Source of the DNA: JAFGUF01 sp040883315
GTDB lineage: Bacteria > Bacillota > Clostridia > Christensenellales > UMGS416
Direction of reading: 5' to 3'
Length of the DNA stretch: 64,000 nt
Assembly (NCBI GenBank): GCA_040883315.1
Contig: JBFLKU010000019.1
Span: 136,894 to 200,893, forward strand
The notes under the pieces were generated by a model, which was given only the letters and a program-made list of their open reading frames with translations, made no database searches and was not told where the DNA came from. Below are positions 34,415 through 43,233 of this stretch, piece by piece. Position 1 is the stretch's first letter. Each line of letters opens with the position of its first letter. A program made the position numbers and the translations under genes.

Positions 34415-34735
34415 CGAATATATCTATTCCTTATGCCTTCATCCTTTTTTAATAGATTAAAGATTATCTAATCTAATTTATTTAATACAAAAAAATACAC
34501 TCCAGTGTGTTTTGAAGTGTAAATTGCTTTAGTTATAACTAAAACGTATATTTAATTAGTTAAAAAAGAGCGAATTTTCTTAGTTAAATGCAAATAAAAA
34601 CTTGTTTAGAAACGGGTTAAATTACTATAATACTTTTACTTATTCTATAATAATTAAAACACCCTACTTTCGCTCTTAAAAGTATTAACTATATGGTTTA
34701 GCGTTTCTTTACATTAAATAGTTGATTACTACTTA
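34415..34735. other. Gene-free stretch with nested inverted repeats
   Basis: About 320 bases without a supported gene. It contains TAGATTA/TAATCTA (34453-34475), ACAC-TCCA-GTGT (34497-34508), an 11-base perfect inverted repeat TAATACTTTTA / TAAAAGTATTA (34628-34638 and 34677-34687), and AAGAGCGAA / TTCGCTCTT (34566-34574 and 34669-34677). It follows secreted protein C and precedes the sigma gene, so terminator and operator functions are both plausible. Confidence 0.45.
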
Positions 34736-35161
34736 TCAGTAAGTATAATAATCTATTGCAGAAGTACTTTCAGAATCATCGCCCTCATATGCATAATAAT
34801 AAACTCTCCATCTATATTGGTAGCCAGATGTTACATAATATTCCTTATACATATATCCATAATTGCCAGTTGTATTTTCTGACCAATGTTGTAACGTTGT
34901 CCACGTTCCCCCGCTATAGCGTTCTAAATATGCAGAAATTCTGACACTATCCGTTCCAGAATAGCACGAAATAGAAGCATAACACTCTGCTAATCCTCCA
35001 GCTGTGATTTCTAGATTCGTTACAGTTGTACTAATGTAAGTATATTCTAAACCATCAATGGATAATAAATCCTCATTAATTGTATTATCTGCAAAAGACA
35101 TACTAGAAAAAGAAGTTATAACAATTGCAATCACGAATAAGAAAATAATTTTTTTATACAT
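34736..35161 (-). CDS. Small secreted protein C (beta-rich)
   Basis: A 141-residue exported protein. MYKKIIFLFVIAIVITSFSS forms the signal peptide with cleavage near SFADN; the mature part alternates Ser/Thr/Tyr strands (LERYSGGTWTTLQHWSENT, GYQYRWRVYYYAYEG), suggesting a small beta sandwich. It recalls DUF6147-type secreted proteins, from memory. Start chosen for GCGAGG six bases upstream. It directly follows the anti-sigma gene and may be a target or sensor partner of that pair. Confidence 0.7.
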   Translation of the reverse strand: MYKKIIFLFVIAIVITSFSSMSFADNTINEDLLSIDGLEYTYISTTVTNLEITAGGLAECYASISCYSGTDSVRISAYLERYSGGTWTTLQHWSENTTGNYGYMYKEYYVTSGYQYRWRVYYYAYEGDDSESTSAIDYYTY

Positions 35162-35237
35162 AAAAAACCTCGCTTTATTATTTATTTTCAAAACAACTCA
35201 GCAAGGATTATGTGACAAATTAAATTTATTTACTTTT

Positions 35238-35939
35238 TTATTTTATACTTATGCTTTCTGCAATTAAAATAATTTCAGAATATTCTAAGTCAGCAATTAA
35301 ACTATATGTATATGTGTCAGTATAAAAAACAATTGTTGATTGTCCATTTTTAGTAATGGTATACCCTGTAAACTCTTTAATAGTAATTTTTTTGAATTCA
35401 CTATTCTCATTATCTACAGTGATGTTTACTTCTCCATTATATCTATCAAAGTATATTTCTTTCCCATCATCATTTATATAAATGATTTTTAATAAAGATT
35501 TGGTTTCAACTATATCTTTAACCATATATCCTTCTGGAATATATTGTGGAGCACCATAAATATCATCAATATTATTATCATGATTTGTATTTAATTCTAC
35601 ATACTTCTCATTATATTCAACTATATAATTTGCTATAGTCACTCTTATTGGAGGAACAGTAAAAGCTAAAAGCGTAAATAAGGTAAAAATCATACAAATA
35701 ACTGCAGCAGCATTAAAGCTGAATTTTCGAAACTTTTGCCATGCATCATAGTTATAATTGCCTTCTACTTTTTTTGATTTTCGAAATAATTTTTCCATCC
35801 GTTTATTGTGTTTCTTTGAAAAGTCGTATTTCTCCTTCAATTCTTCCACTGAAGGATAATTATTTATTATACTATCCATTGAAATTCTAGAAGCACCTTC
35901 CAGAATTTCATCTATCATATCTTCCGACTTTTTTTTCAT
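35238..35939 (-). CDS. Anti-sigma-like membrane protein (DUF4367-type C-terminus)
   Basis: A 233-residue protein with a cytoplasmic N-terminal region, one membrane segment (about residues 75-95) and an extracytoplasmic part containing APQYIPEGYMVKDIVE and later strands typical of DUF4367. This layout is standard for membrane anti-sigma factors paired with ECF sigma genes. It lies two bases behind the sigma gene stop with GGAGGG before its start. Confidence 0.82.
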   Translation of the reverse strand: MKKKSEDMIDEILEGASRISMDSIINNYPSVEELKEKYDFSKKHNKRMEKLFRKSKKVEGNYNYDAWQKFRKFSFNAAAVICMIFTLFTLLAFTVPPIRVTIANYIVEYNEKYVELNTNHDNNIDDIYGAPQYIPEGYMVKDIVETKSLLKIIYINDDGKEIYFDRYNGEVNITVDNENSEFKKITIKEFTGYTITKNGQSTIVFYTDTYTYSLIADLEYSEIILIAESISIK

Positions 35940-35941
35940 GA

Positions 35942-36484
35942 TTATCCCTCCTTTTTATATAAATTCTTCAAAACCTGTTTTTTAGCTCTTTCACATCTTT
36001 TTCTTGCATTAGCTTCAGAAATATCTATTCTGTTTGCTATTTCCCTATATGTATACCCATAATAATATTTCAAAATTATTATTTCAGCATCATAGATGCT
36101 TAATTCTTTCATCTCTTGTAAAACTTTTTTGAATTCTTCTTTAGTAATTACTTTTTCATCAATTGCTTTTTCCTCTGCTACAATGTAATCAAATACCTCA
36201 TCTGTTACATGATTCCTACGTTTTTCATATTTTAACTTATTAAAAGAGCATCTCCTAATAATCAAAACAACTAAGCCATAGGTTTTGTGACTTTCTATTA
36301 CCTCAATATCATTAATTACTTTTAATATGGCTATCATAGCATCATGTACTGTATCTTCGGCTAATTCCTTGTTTTTTAAAATATCTAAAGCAATATACAT
36401 CATAAGGTTCTTGTAATGATTATATAATTTTTCGAATTTATTTTTTTCATCATCAGTTAAAGCACTGAAAAGTATTACAAACAA
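35942..36484 (-). CDS. ECF RNA polymerase sigma factor
   Basis: A 180-residue ECF sigma factor: region 2 in FEKLYNHYKNLMMYIALDILKNKELAEDTVHDAMIAIL, region 4 in ELSIYDAEIIILKYYYGYTYREIANRIDISEANARKRCERAKKQ. The start is TTG, four bases behind AGGAGAGG. Forms a sigma/anti-sigma pair with the next gene. Its regulon may include the secreted proteins nearby. Confidence 0.9.
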   Translation of the reverse strand: MFVILFSALTDDEKNKFEKLYNHYKNLMMYIALDILKNKELAEDTVHDAMIAILKVINDIEVIESHKTYGLVVLIIRRCSFNKLKYEKRRNHVTDEVFDYIVAEEKAIDEKVITKEEFKKVLQEMKELSIYDAEIIILKYYYGYTYREIANRIDISEANARKRCERAKKQVLKNLYKKEG

Positions 36485-36614
36485 ACTACCTCTCCTTTGT
36501 ATGCGTTATTTCTCGAATATACCATTTTCATTTTAGTGTTTTTAATAAAAATATGCAAATAAAATAATCTCTGAAATCGAATTTATGCTAATTTTTATAA
36601 CCGGAATATCGGTT

Positions 36615-36896
36615 TCACTTTTTAAATTCATTTATTAAATTGTATAAAATCTCTACTTGTTGATTTGATAAACCGTCAATATTTAGTGAAGGAGTATTTT
36701 TAATGCTTAATAAGTAATCAGTAGTTACACCAAACTCAACAGCTAATTTTTTAAGCATTGATAAAGTTGGTAATCTTTGTGAAGTCTCATATGAACTAAT
36801 TACTGATTTAGTTTTACCCAATTTGTAAGCCAATTGATCTTGCGTGAAATTTTTGGCTTTTCTTAAGTCTTTAATCTTTTCTCCCATATTATGCAT
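36615..36896 (-). CDS. XRE-family transcriptional regulator
   Basis: A 93-94-residue Cro/C1-type repressor with helix-turn-helix FTQDQLAYKLGKTKSVISSYETSQRLPTLSMLKKLAVEFGV. Start at 36896 has GGAGG seven bases upstream. The upstream region holds two GTACACYAT direct repeats (about 36915-36952) that could be operator half-sites. Lies at the junction between cargo and transfer module and may control conjugation. Confidence 0.88.
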   Translation of the reverse strand: MHNMGEKIKDLRKAKNFTQDQLAYKLGKTKSVISSYETSQRLPTLSMLKKLAVEFGVTTDYLLSIKNTPSLNIDGLSNQQVEILYNLINEFKK

Positions 36897-36983
36897 ATGT
36901 ATTCCTCCATCCACTGATAGTGTACATGTTATTGGTATGCATATGGTGTACTTCGTTCCACATTTACGAGTATTGTTTGTTTT

Positions 36984-37652
36984 TTAACTATCATTTAAGA
37001 GAGTAGAATAAACTATATATTTTTGCGGGGCATGACCACTATATCTAAAAGGGTAGCAAGTTATCAGTATCAAATACGTTCCTGCCATTGATTGAAAACT
37101 TAATTCATCATCATTATCCGCAATAGTAATACTTTCAACGCAATATCTATACTCTTTTTCATCAGTTTTTACAAGAATAATTTCACCTGTCTCCACATAC
37201 TGAAGAATATAAAAATCAGTATCTCTGTGTCCCATTAGCACACATAACCCTTCCTCTCCAAACCAAGCCGACGATGGTAAATGTCCTATGTTTTTCTTTA
37301 GAGTATCCTCATCAACATTAGGCATAACATCGTATGTCCTTGTTTTTCTATCAGTCTGAATAGTTATTTCAGCTATTGGTACGTTTTCTGCTCTAGGCGT
37401 ACTTGTCGAACTAAGCTGTGCTGGGGTTATAGAAGGAGTAGGTTGTTCTTTAACGTTTAAATCATAATCCTCAACTTCATCTATTATCTCAACATGCATT
37501 ATCTGAGTACTGCTTATCTCTTGCACAGTACAGGTCTGAATGCTCGTATTCTTCTGTTCTTTCATTATTTTAGTTATTAATAATCCACCCAAAATAAATA
37601 AAGCGATGAACATTACAGTCATCGCAAAAAGTTTCTTTTTTCTCTTATCCAT
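36984..37652 (-). CDS. Sortase (class D-like) with Lys in place of the usual Arg
   Basis: A 222-residue membrane-anchored sortase: N-terminal membrane helix (about 10-28), linker, and catalytic domain with MGHRDTDF (catalytic His) and LILITCYPFRYSGHAPQKY (catalytic Cys). Class D enzymes normally have an arginine where this protein has Lys, 12 residues after the Cys; an Arg four residues after the Cys is in a different place. Sortases in these elements anchor or process surface components for mating. ATG 37652 has AAGG upstream; it lies 16 bases behind the NlpC/P60 gene stop region. Confidence 0.88.
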   Translation of the reverse strand: MDKRKKKLFAMTVMFIALFILGGLLITKIMKEQKNTSIQTCTVQEISSTQIMHVEIIDEVEDYDLNVKEQPTPSITPAQLSSTSTPRAENVPIAEITIQTDRKTRTYDVMPNVDEDTLKKNIGHLPSSAWFGEEGLCVLMGHRDTDFYILQYVETGEIILVKTDEKEYRYCVESITIADNDDELSFQSMAGTYLILITCYPFRYSGHAPQKYIVYSTLLNDS

Positions 37653-37668
37653 TTTCAATCCTTCAATA

Positions 37669-39459
37669 TCATTCTCCTACATGTGGTCTGCCATAGCATA
37701 CTTGATATTCACTGCCGAATATCTCCCTATATACTACCATTCCGTTGCTTGCAGATGCATCAATCACATATCCATTACCAGCATAAATCCCTACATGTGT
37801 TATATCCATAAAACGTCCATTTATATTAAATGACCAAAAGATTAAATCGCCAGGCTGCAATGCGGATTTAGCTATCGTTAATCCATTATTCACACAATAC
37901 TCAGCCTGCGATGCTGCAGTACCAGCTGTAAAAGATGTAACTCCTGCCTGCTGATAGCACCATCTGGCAAAATATGAACAATCAACATATGAACCTTGTC
38001 CTCTTAATGGTTGAGAATACGGGTCACCTAAACGAGATAACGCATACTCAACAATAGTACTCCCTAAGTACCCAGAAGGTAGATTATTAATAAGATTTGC
38101 TGCCTGCTCAGGTGTCAATCCGCTAAAACAATTCATTCCGCAAATTTCCATGAATAATGAATAGTATTGAACTGACATCAACTCATTTAATAATTTAATT
38201 TGATTATCACCAAATTTATACTCTTCTGCACCTTCTTCATATGACATTCCGTTTAGAGTAATTATTAGTTTTCTATATACATCAGGATCAGGGCTTGGTG
38301 TAGGTTCGGGTGTTAAAATAGGTGTGTAATAAGGATATGGTGTTGGTGTAAATGTAAGTGTTGGATAAGGAGTGGGAGTCGATTCTTCCTCTATTATCTC
38401 TTCTTCTATTACATAAACAATAGCATTCATTTTCCAAAATACTTCTTTAAGCTTCTTAATTCTTTTTTCATCCATTACAAGAACATCAAGATATTCTTCA
38501 TTAACTGGATTTGCAGAAGTCTTAACAGCATACACACCTAATACATCAACCCAATTATAAGGAATAAAAGTACTATTATCTGTATCACCATTTATAATCA
38601 GTTCATCTATTTCACCTGCATTAGTGATTATATTTATTATTTCTCTGTTATATTCATTGTTTATTTGTGCAACCAGTTCAGAAATAGTTGGTGTTTCTTC
38701 ATCGGTATCATTGAAGAATATGCCCCATGGTGATGATGCTAAAAATACTATTAAACCGACAACAATAATTAATACTATAGCAACCCATCCACAGGCGGCT
38801 AATCCTGATATTATCGATTTTAATGCAGCTGCGGCCGCTTTTGCTGCTGAATATAATGATTTGAATACTTTCTTTATACTTTTTGCGGTTGTCTTAACAG
38901 CACGTTTTTCCATTTCTTTTGAACGTTTTATTTTTAGAATCTTCTTATTAGCATTTAGTGCAGTCCTTTTTGCTAAGTCCTCAGAGGTTTTAATTTTCTT
39001 ATTTATGTCCTTTAATACAGATTGCTTTGGCTTAAGTCTACCTTTCTCTTTTGTTTTTATGTTTTTAGATATTGTAGAATCAAGTGTTCTGATATTTCTC
39101 TCATGATTATCTACCGATTTATTTATTTCAATTTCAGTAGCCTGTTGATGATTTTTATGTGTGCTTCTTGCTGTTTCTTTTTTGCCATAATGTGCTTGTT
39201 GCTTTTTGATATCATTGTTCTGTTTCACTTCATTTCTATTCTTCAAAGTATTAAATATTGAATTTGAAGCCTTATGCGCAATATTGCTTCCTTGTTCGGT
39301 AACATTATCTGAAGCATATTCATTCATGCTTTTTCTGTCTTCGCCAGGAATATTTTCTTTCACTTTAGAAGAAACGCTCCGTACTTTTTCTGTAGTACGG
39401 AGCGTTTCTTCTATAGTATTTAATTTAATATTTTTTAGTTTGTTTTTCTCTGTTTTCAT
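37669..39459 (-). CDS. NlpC/P60 cell-wall hydrolase of the transfer apparatus
   Basis: A 596-residue protein: a long Lys-rich N-terminal region (about 1-205), one membrane helix (about 225-245), a middle domain with a Pro/Thr spacer (TPTPYPTLTFTPTPYPY), and a C-terminal NlpC/P60 domain with YVDCSYFARWCYQQAG (catalytic Cys), DLIFW and ITHVGIYAGNGYVIDAS (catalytic His). It opens peptidoglycan for the conjugation channel, as CD1108/TcpG-like proteins do. Strong GGAGGAG site. Codons 16-31 form a perfect 20-bp inverted repeat. Confidence 0.9.
   Translation of the reverse strand: MKTEKNKLKNIKLNTIEETLRTTEKVRSVSSKVKENIPGEDRKSMNEYASDNVTEQGSNIAHKASNSIFNTLKNRNEVKQNNDIKKQQAHYGKKETARSTHKNHQQATEIEINKSVDNHERNIRTLDSTISKNIKTKEKGRLKPKQSVLKDINKKIKTSEDLAKRTALNANKKILKIKRSKEMEKRAVKTTAKSIKKVFKSLYSAAKAAAAALKSIISGLAACGWVAIVLIIVVGLIVFLASSPWGIFFNDTDEETPTISELVAQINNEYNREIINIITNAGEIDELIINGDTDNSTFIPYNWVDVLGVYAVKTSANPVNEEYLDVLVMDEKRIKKLKEVFWKMNAIVYVIEEEIIEEESTPTPYPTLTFTPTPYPYYTPILTPEPTPSPDPDVYRKLIITLNGMSYEEGAEEYKFGDNQIKLLNELMSVQYYSLFMEICGMNCFSGLTPEQAANLINNLPSGYLGSTIVEYALSRLGDPYSQPLRGQGSYVDCSYFARWCYQQAGVTSFTAGTAASQAEYCVNNGLTIAKSALQPGDLIFWSFNINGRFMDITHVGIYAGNGYVIDASASNGMVVYREIFGSEYQVCYGRPHVGE
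39366..39413. repeat. Perfect 20-bp inverted repeat inside the NlpC/P60 gene
   Basis: Arms 39366-39385 and 39394-39413 are exact complements with an eight-base loop. They lie wholly within the reading frame, 46 to 93 bases behind the start codon. Confidence 0.9.
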
Positions 39460-39493
39460 TTCTCCTCCAAAATATTTTTTAATGCTAATTTTG

Positions 39494-40327
39494 TTATTTG
39501 TTCGGTACTTTGTAACAACAATCTAAATACTTGTGAGCAAAGGATATTAGCGTTAACACGTCTAGCGCTTTTGTTTCATCAGTTTTCCAATTAATCTTTG
39601 GTGTATGGGCTGCCGGATTTCTCACTAAGTGAAATATAGATTGCAATAATTCTTTTAGACCAATAAATTCACTTACTTCGCTATCTGTTTTCATTGTATT
39701 AAAGAACAAATATGGATCATTTTTTGCAAATGCTGTTTGAAATAGTTGTCCACCATCATCTGTAAGCCCTGTTATTTCTCTTACACGCTGAGCTAAACCT
39801 TTAGATGCTTCAAAAACTGCATCATAATAATCTTTTCTCAAATAATCCTTTATACAGTATTTTGTCACTTCATCGTGTATAGCTCTATGATATAGTTTTG
39901 CATTAAGCTCATTTACTCTTCTATCAACTTCTGATAAGGAAGTTGCTTTAGCAACTTTTTGTATTTTACCATTTTGATTAACTTCAAATCCGTTTAAAAT
40001 CAACACTTTATTGATGCCTTCAAGTAAATATCTATATTTTCCTCTTTTTGATTCATTTGTAAAATTGACTGGATTTAATACATTCTCGATTAACGCACAT
40101 ACTTTCTCTGTGTTTTTGCTTGTATTTATTTCTCCTGCTAAGCAGTTAAATAACCATTTTTTCTTACTTAATCCGAAACTATAGGCATTTTTGCCATCAT
40201 CAACTAGCTTAATTCCAGTATTATTTAAAACATGTTCGATTTCACCTTTAGTCAAACCTTCACTAGTATCTCCAATAACTGAGCATAATGCTTCTATTTG
40301 CTGAGGATTTAAGCTAATATTCATCAT
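39494..40327 (-). CDS. TIGR02391/Ymh family protein with HEPN-type RX4H motif
   Basis: A 277-residue protein. The C-terminal domain has the Ymh layout (GLKELLQSIFHLVRNPAAH, then LDVLTLISFAHKYLD); RNPAAH is an RX4H motif as in HEPN ribonucleases of toxin and abortive-infection systems. The N-terminal half resembles AbiJ-type regions. It is cargo placed between the NlpC/P60 and VirB4 genes. Its ATGATG start overlaps the stop of a 40-codon ORF in an ATGA arrangement, so the two are coupled. RNase activity is inferred, not shown. Confidence 0.78.
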   Translation of the reverse strand: MMNISLNPQQIEALCSVIGDTSEGLTKGEIEHVLNNTGIKLVDDGKNAYSFGLSKKKWLFNCLAGEINTSKNTEKVCALIENVLNPVNFTNESKRGKYRYLLEGINKVLILNGFEVNQNGKIQKVAKATSLSEVDRRVNELNAKLYHRAIHDEVTKYCIKDYLRKDYYDAVFEASKGLAQRVREITGLTDDGGQLFQTAFAKNDPYLFFNTMKTDSEVSEFIGLKELLQSIFHLVRNPAAHTPKINWKTDETKALDVLTLISFAHKYLDCCYKVPNK

Positions 40328-40446
40328 ATTTCACCCTTCATGTCATAATCCGCTATTAAAACTCCAAATGTAATAAAAATATCCATGTCAGAATATCTGT
40401 CAAGTACATCATGCCTTAATCTGTCAAAACTTCCTGTTGGAAACAT
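40324..40446 (-). CDS. 40-residue ORF coupled to the Ymh/HEPN gene
   Basis: A short ORF (MFPTGSFDRLRHDVLDRYSD, then MDIFITFGVLIADYDMKGEI) with a strong GGAGG site five bases before its ATG. Its stop overlaps the next start. It contains GS-X13-DMD, which loosely recalls the GS...DxD signature of minimal nucleotidyltransferases, the usual partners of HEPN toxins, but it is far too short to be a full one. Either a small antitoxin-like partner or the remnant of one. Confidence 0.5.
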   Translation of the reverse strand: MFPTGSFDRLRHDVLDRYSDMDIFITFGVLIADYDMKGEI

Positions 40447-40503
40447 AGAATACCTCCAATAAGTGTAATATATTCTAATATTATACCACATATTTTTATA
40501 TAT

Positions 40504-42837
40504 TCATTCACCCAAAGTAGTAGTCATTAACTTATACAATTCTGTATCTCTAGGGAATGAATCCTCAAATGGGACAATACTTCCAGCATACTTCAAAAGT
40601 CCTATACCCGCCCTATCATTATCAGTTATATGTGATAGCTGTGTTTCAGATATATTAATTAGATTAGCAAGTTCTATCCTATCAGTCGGTGCCTGGTTCA
40701 TCATTAACAGAAACTCTGAGTTTGCAAGCATTGTTCTTGCAGTATGTGAAATAAGCAAATCACTGACGTTTTGTGTAATTCCTGTAGCACATGCACCATA
40801 CTTACGAACACGTTTCCATAATTCAAATAAGAAATTAGATGAATACTCATTTTGGAAGAGTAAGTAGATTTCATCAATATATAAGAAAGTATGCCTGCCC
40901 TTTTCCCTGTTTTCTGTAATTCGGTTGAATATACTATCAAGCATGACAAGCATACCTATTGTGCGCAATTGCTTGCCTAAATCCTTTATATCATATACAA
41001 GGTATTGACTATCTACATTCACGTTAGTTTGCTGTGCGAAGGTATTTAATGAACCGTCAGTGAAAAGCTCAATGGCTAACGCAATTTCTCTTGCCTCTGG
41101 GTCAGATTGTTTTAATAGTTCTTTTCTGAATTCCTTTAGTGTTGGTGGAGTGCCTTTAAAGTCACTAGAGATATAATCTTTATAAACATTTGCTGTACAG
41201 CGGTCAATAAGCGACTTTTCTTTTGCATTAACTTTTCCTGTTCCAATAAGCTGTTCAACAAGCGAAAGAATAAATTCGGATTTTAATATTATCGGGTCTT
41301 CTTCATCTCCGTAGTACTTACTCATGGCCATTGCATTAATATGATTCTTTGAACCTGCTGAAACATGAATTACTTCGCCACCTATAGCCTTAAATAAGTT
41401 GCCATATTCACGCTCTGGATCAATCACAATTACATCAACATCTCCACGCAAAATAAGAGATAATATCTCTTCTTTTGCTTTGAATGACTTACCGCTGCCC
41501 GATACTCCTAATATAAATCCATTTGCATTTAAAAGCTTACGCCTGTCTGCAATAATTAAATTTCTTGATACAGTATTAATCCCATAGTAAATGCCTGTTA
41601 TGTCTTGTATGTCCATAGTATTAAATGGCATAAATACTGCTGTGCTTTCAGTTGTTAATGTTCTCCACTTATATGGCAGCTTATGTAACCCAAAAGGAAG
41701 CACTGTATATAATGTATCCATTTGCTGAAATGTTGCCGATTGTAATTGACATAAATGTTCTCGACAAATTGACATCAAACTTTCTGTATCATCTTCAAGT
41801 TCTTCAAGGTTTTCAGACATTATTGCAATCGTAATTGTTGCGAAAAGCATTCTTTGATTGCGGCTCATCATGTCATGCATAAACTCTTTCAATTCACTAG
41901 TTCTCATTTCTAATTCAAAAGGGATATCAGCAGTAAAGTTTCCATTTTGAGATTGCTTTCTAGTAAAACGTGCTTTATCAGTTTCGGCTCCTAAAATCAA
42001 CTTCTCAATTATTTTTACTGCTTCATCAGTAGGTATAGGCAGTATATCAATAGAAAGCATCATATTCTTTTGCAGATCCATTATGTCGGTTATCATATCG
42101 TCTTCTATAAAGGATGCAAATTCACGTATATAAAAATTTCGACAATATTTTTCTCCGATTTTTATATAATTCTTATCAAACTCCATACTATCTGGACAAA
42201 TATAATCTCGGAAATCATGACCCTTTTTTATAGTGTTCTTTAAGTCAAAATTATAATAAGTTTCTTCACCCAATCTGTAGAAATCGTGGAATATCCTCAG
42301 CCTTTCTTTTATGTCAAGCTCAGAAATTCTACTTGAAAGCCTATTCATTTGCGCCGTAATTTTAGCTGTTGCTCTAGAAAACAGTGTTCTCGCCTCAATA
42401 ATATTTTTCTTTGACGCAGATACTGTAATATACTTCTCTTGAACCATGTTATTAGATGACTTTGCTGCTTTTTCTAAAAGCATATCATTGTATTCACTCC
42501 TAAACTTACTCAAATCATCACTGGAAGATTGTAATAAAATCCTATCCTTGAAATCCTCTTTATTTAGTCTTCTATTATTAATTGTTATTTTTGTCACTAC
42601 ATCATTATCCAAGCTATTAATAAAATCACTATACTTAAAAAACATTGATTTTTTATCTTCTATTGAAGCAACACTATAATTTATATCTGAAAACTTCCAT
42701 GTTTTCGAGAAGTTGTTTCCAACTTTAAATATTCCATCATCGTATACTTTATTTATTGGAATTGCCTGTTGTATGCTTGATGGAACTTTAATGCTTTCCT
42801 TTTCTGCTTTTCTAATCTTCTTGTACGTGCTTAACAT
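40504..42837 (-). CDS. virB4: VirB4/TraE-type conjugation ATPase
   Basis: A 777-residue ATPase that powers assembly and transfer in type IV secretion. The C-terminal motor has Walker A LGVSGSGKSFKAKEE (about 445), VIDPEREYG, Walker B HTFLYIDEIYLLF and a conserved Q in GITQNVSD. N-terminal part matches the TcpF/VirB4 domain. Its start overlaps the prgI stop by 26 bases; AAAAGGAG is the ribosome binding site. Confidence 0.94.
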   Translation of the reverse strand: MLSTYKKIRKAEKESIKVPSSIQQAIPINKVYDDGIFKVGNNFSKTWKFSDINYSVASIEDKKSMFFKYSDFINSLDNDVVTKITINNRRLNKEDFKDRILLQSSSDDLSKFRSEYNDMLLEKAAKSSNNMVQEKYITVSASKKNIIEARTLFSRATAKITAQMNRLSSRISELDIKERLRIFHDFYRLGEETYYNFDLKNTIKKGHDFRDYICPDSMEFDKNYIKIGEKYCRNFYIREFASFIEDDMITDIMDLQKNMMLSIDILPIPTDEAVKIIEKLILGAETDKARFTRKQSQNGNFTADIPFELEMRTSELKEFMHDMMSRNQRMLFATITIAIMSENLEELEDDTESLMSICREHLCQLQSATFQQMDTLYTVLPFGLHKLPYKWRTLTTESTAVFMPFNTMDIQDITGIYYGINTVSRNLIIADRRKLLNANGFILGVSGSGKSFKAKEEILSLILRGDVDVIVIDPEREYGNLFKAIGGEVIHVSAGSKNHINAMAMSKYYGDEEDPIILKSEFILSLVEQLIGTGKVNAKEKSLIDRCTANVYKDYISSDFKGTPPTLKEFRKELLKQSDPEAREIALAIELFTDGSLNTFAQQTNVNVDSQYLVYDIKDLGKQLRTIGMLVMLDSIFNRITENREKGRHTFLYIDEIYLLFQNEYSSNFLFELWKRVRKYGACATGITQNVSDLLISHTARTMLANSEFLLMMNQAPTDRIELANLINISETQLSHITDNDRAGIGLLKYAGSIVPFEDSFPRDTELYKLMTTTLGE

Positions 42838-43216
42838 TCTCTTGCTCTCCTTTTCTCTTTACCTTAATATTTTTTTCTTTAATAAACTCTTGATATGCCA
42901 TGTACATATAGTTATCGGATTCAAACCATAGTCTTTTTGGCATAATGAATTCTGATTTAATATATACCCATACAAAATACTCAAAGGTCATTCCGTGGTA
43001 TTTAACAAAACCTATACCTGCAGCTGGCATTGCTGACAAAATGCATACCCAGCTTACTCCTTCATTACCTAATACGTCTCGTAATGAGAAAAATGAAAAT
43101 ATCGCTATCCCTGCAGCAATTGCACTGCATATAAATTGTCTCATTGTTAATCCAAAGAATATTGTTTCTTGATAATCTCGTATCTCTCTAGGTATTTTTA
43201 CTTCTATCTTGTTCAT
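42812..43216 (-). CDS. PrgI family membrane protein
   Basis: A 134-residue protein starting MNKIEVKIPREIRDYQETIFFGLTMRQF, the PrgI family signature, with two membrane segments (about 28-50 and 55-75). It corresponds to VirB3/TcpE-type inner-membrane parts and always precedes VirB4 in these elements. Ribosome binding site GAGGTG. Confidence 0.92.
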   Translation of the reverse strand: MNKIEVKIPREIRDYQETIFFGLTMRQFICSAIAAGIAIFSFFSLRDVLGNEGVSWVCILSAMPAAGIGFVKYHGMTFEYFVWVYIKSEFIMPKRLWFESDNYMYMAYQEFIKEKNIKVKRKGEQENVKHVQED

Positions 43217-43233
43217 ATGTACACCTCTTACTT

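Noticed and set aside
34404..34460. An 18-codon plus-strand ORF behind AAGGGAGG
   Set aside because: The GTG would directly abut the site, and the same bases are better explained as the anti-site of the sigma-gene leader on the other strand.
40324..40446. A full MNT nucleotidyltransferase antitoxin
   Set aside because: Only 40 residues; the GS and DxD motifs are 13 residues apart instead of about 10 and the rest of the domain is missing.
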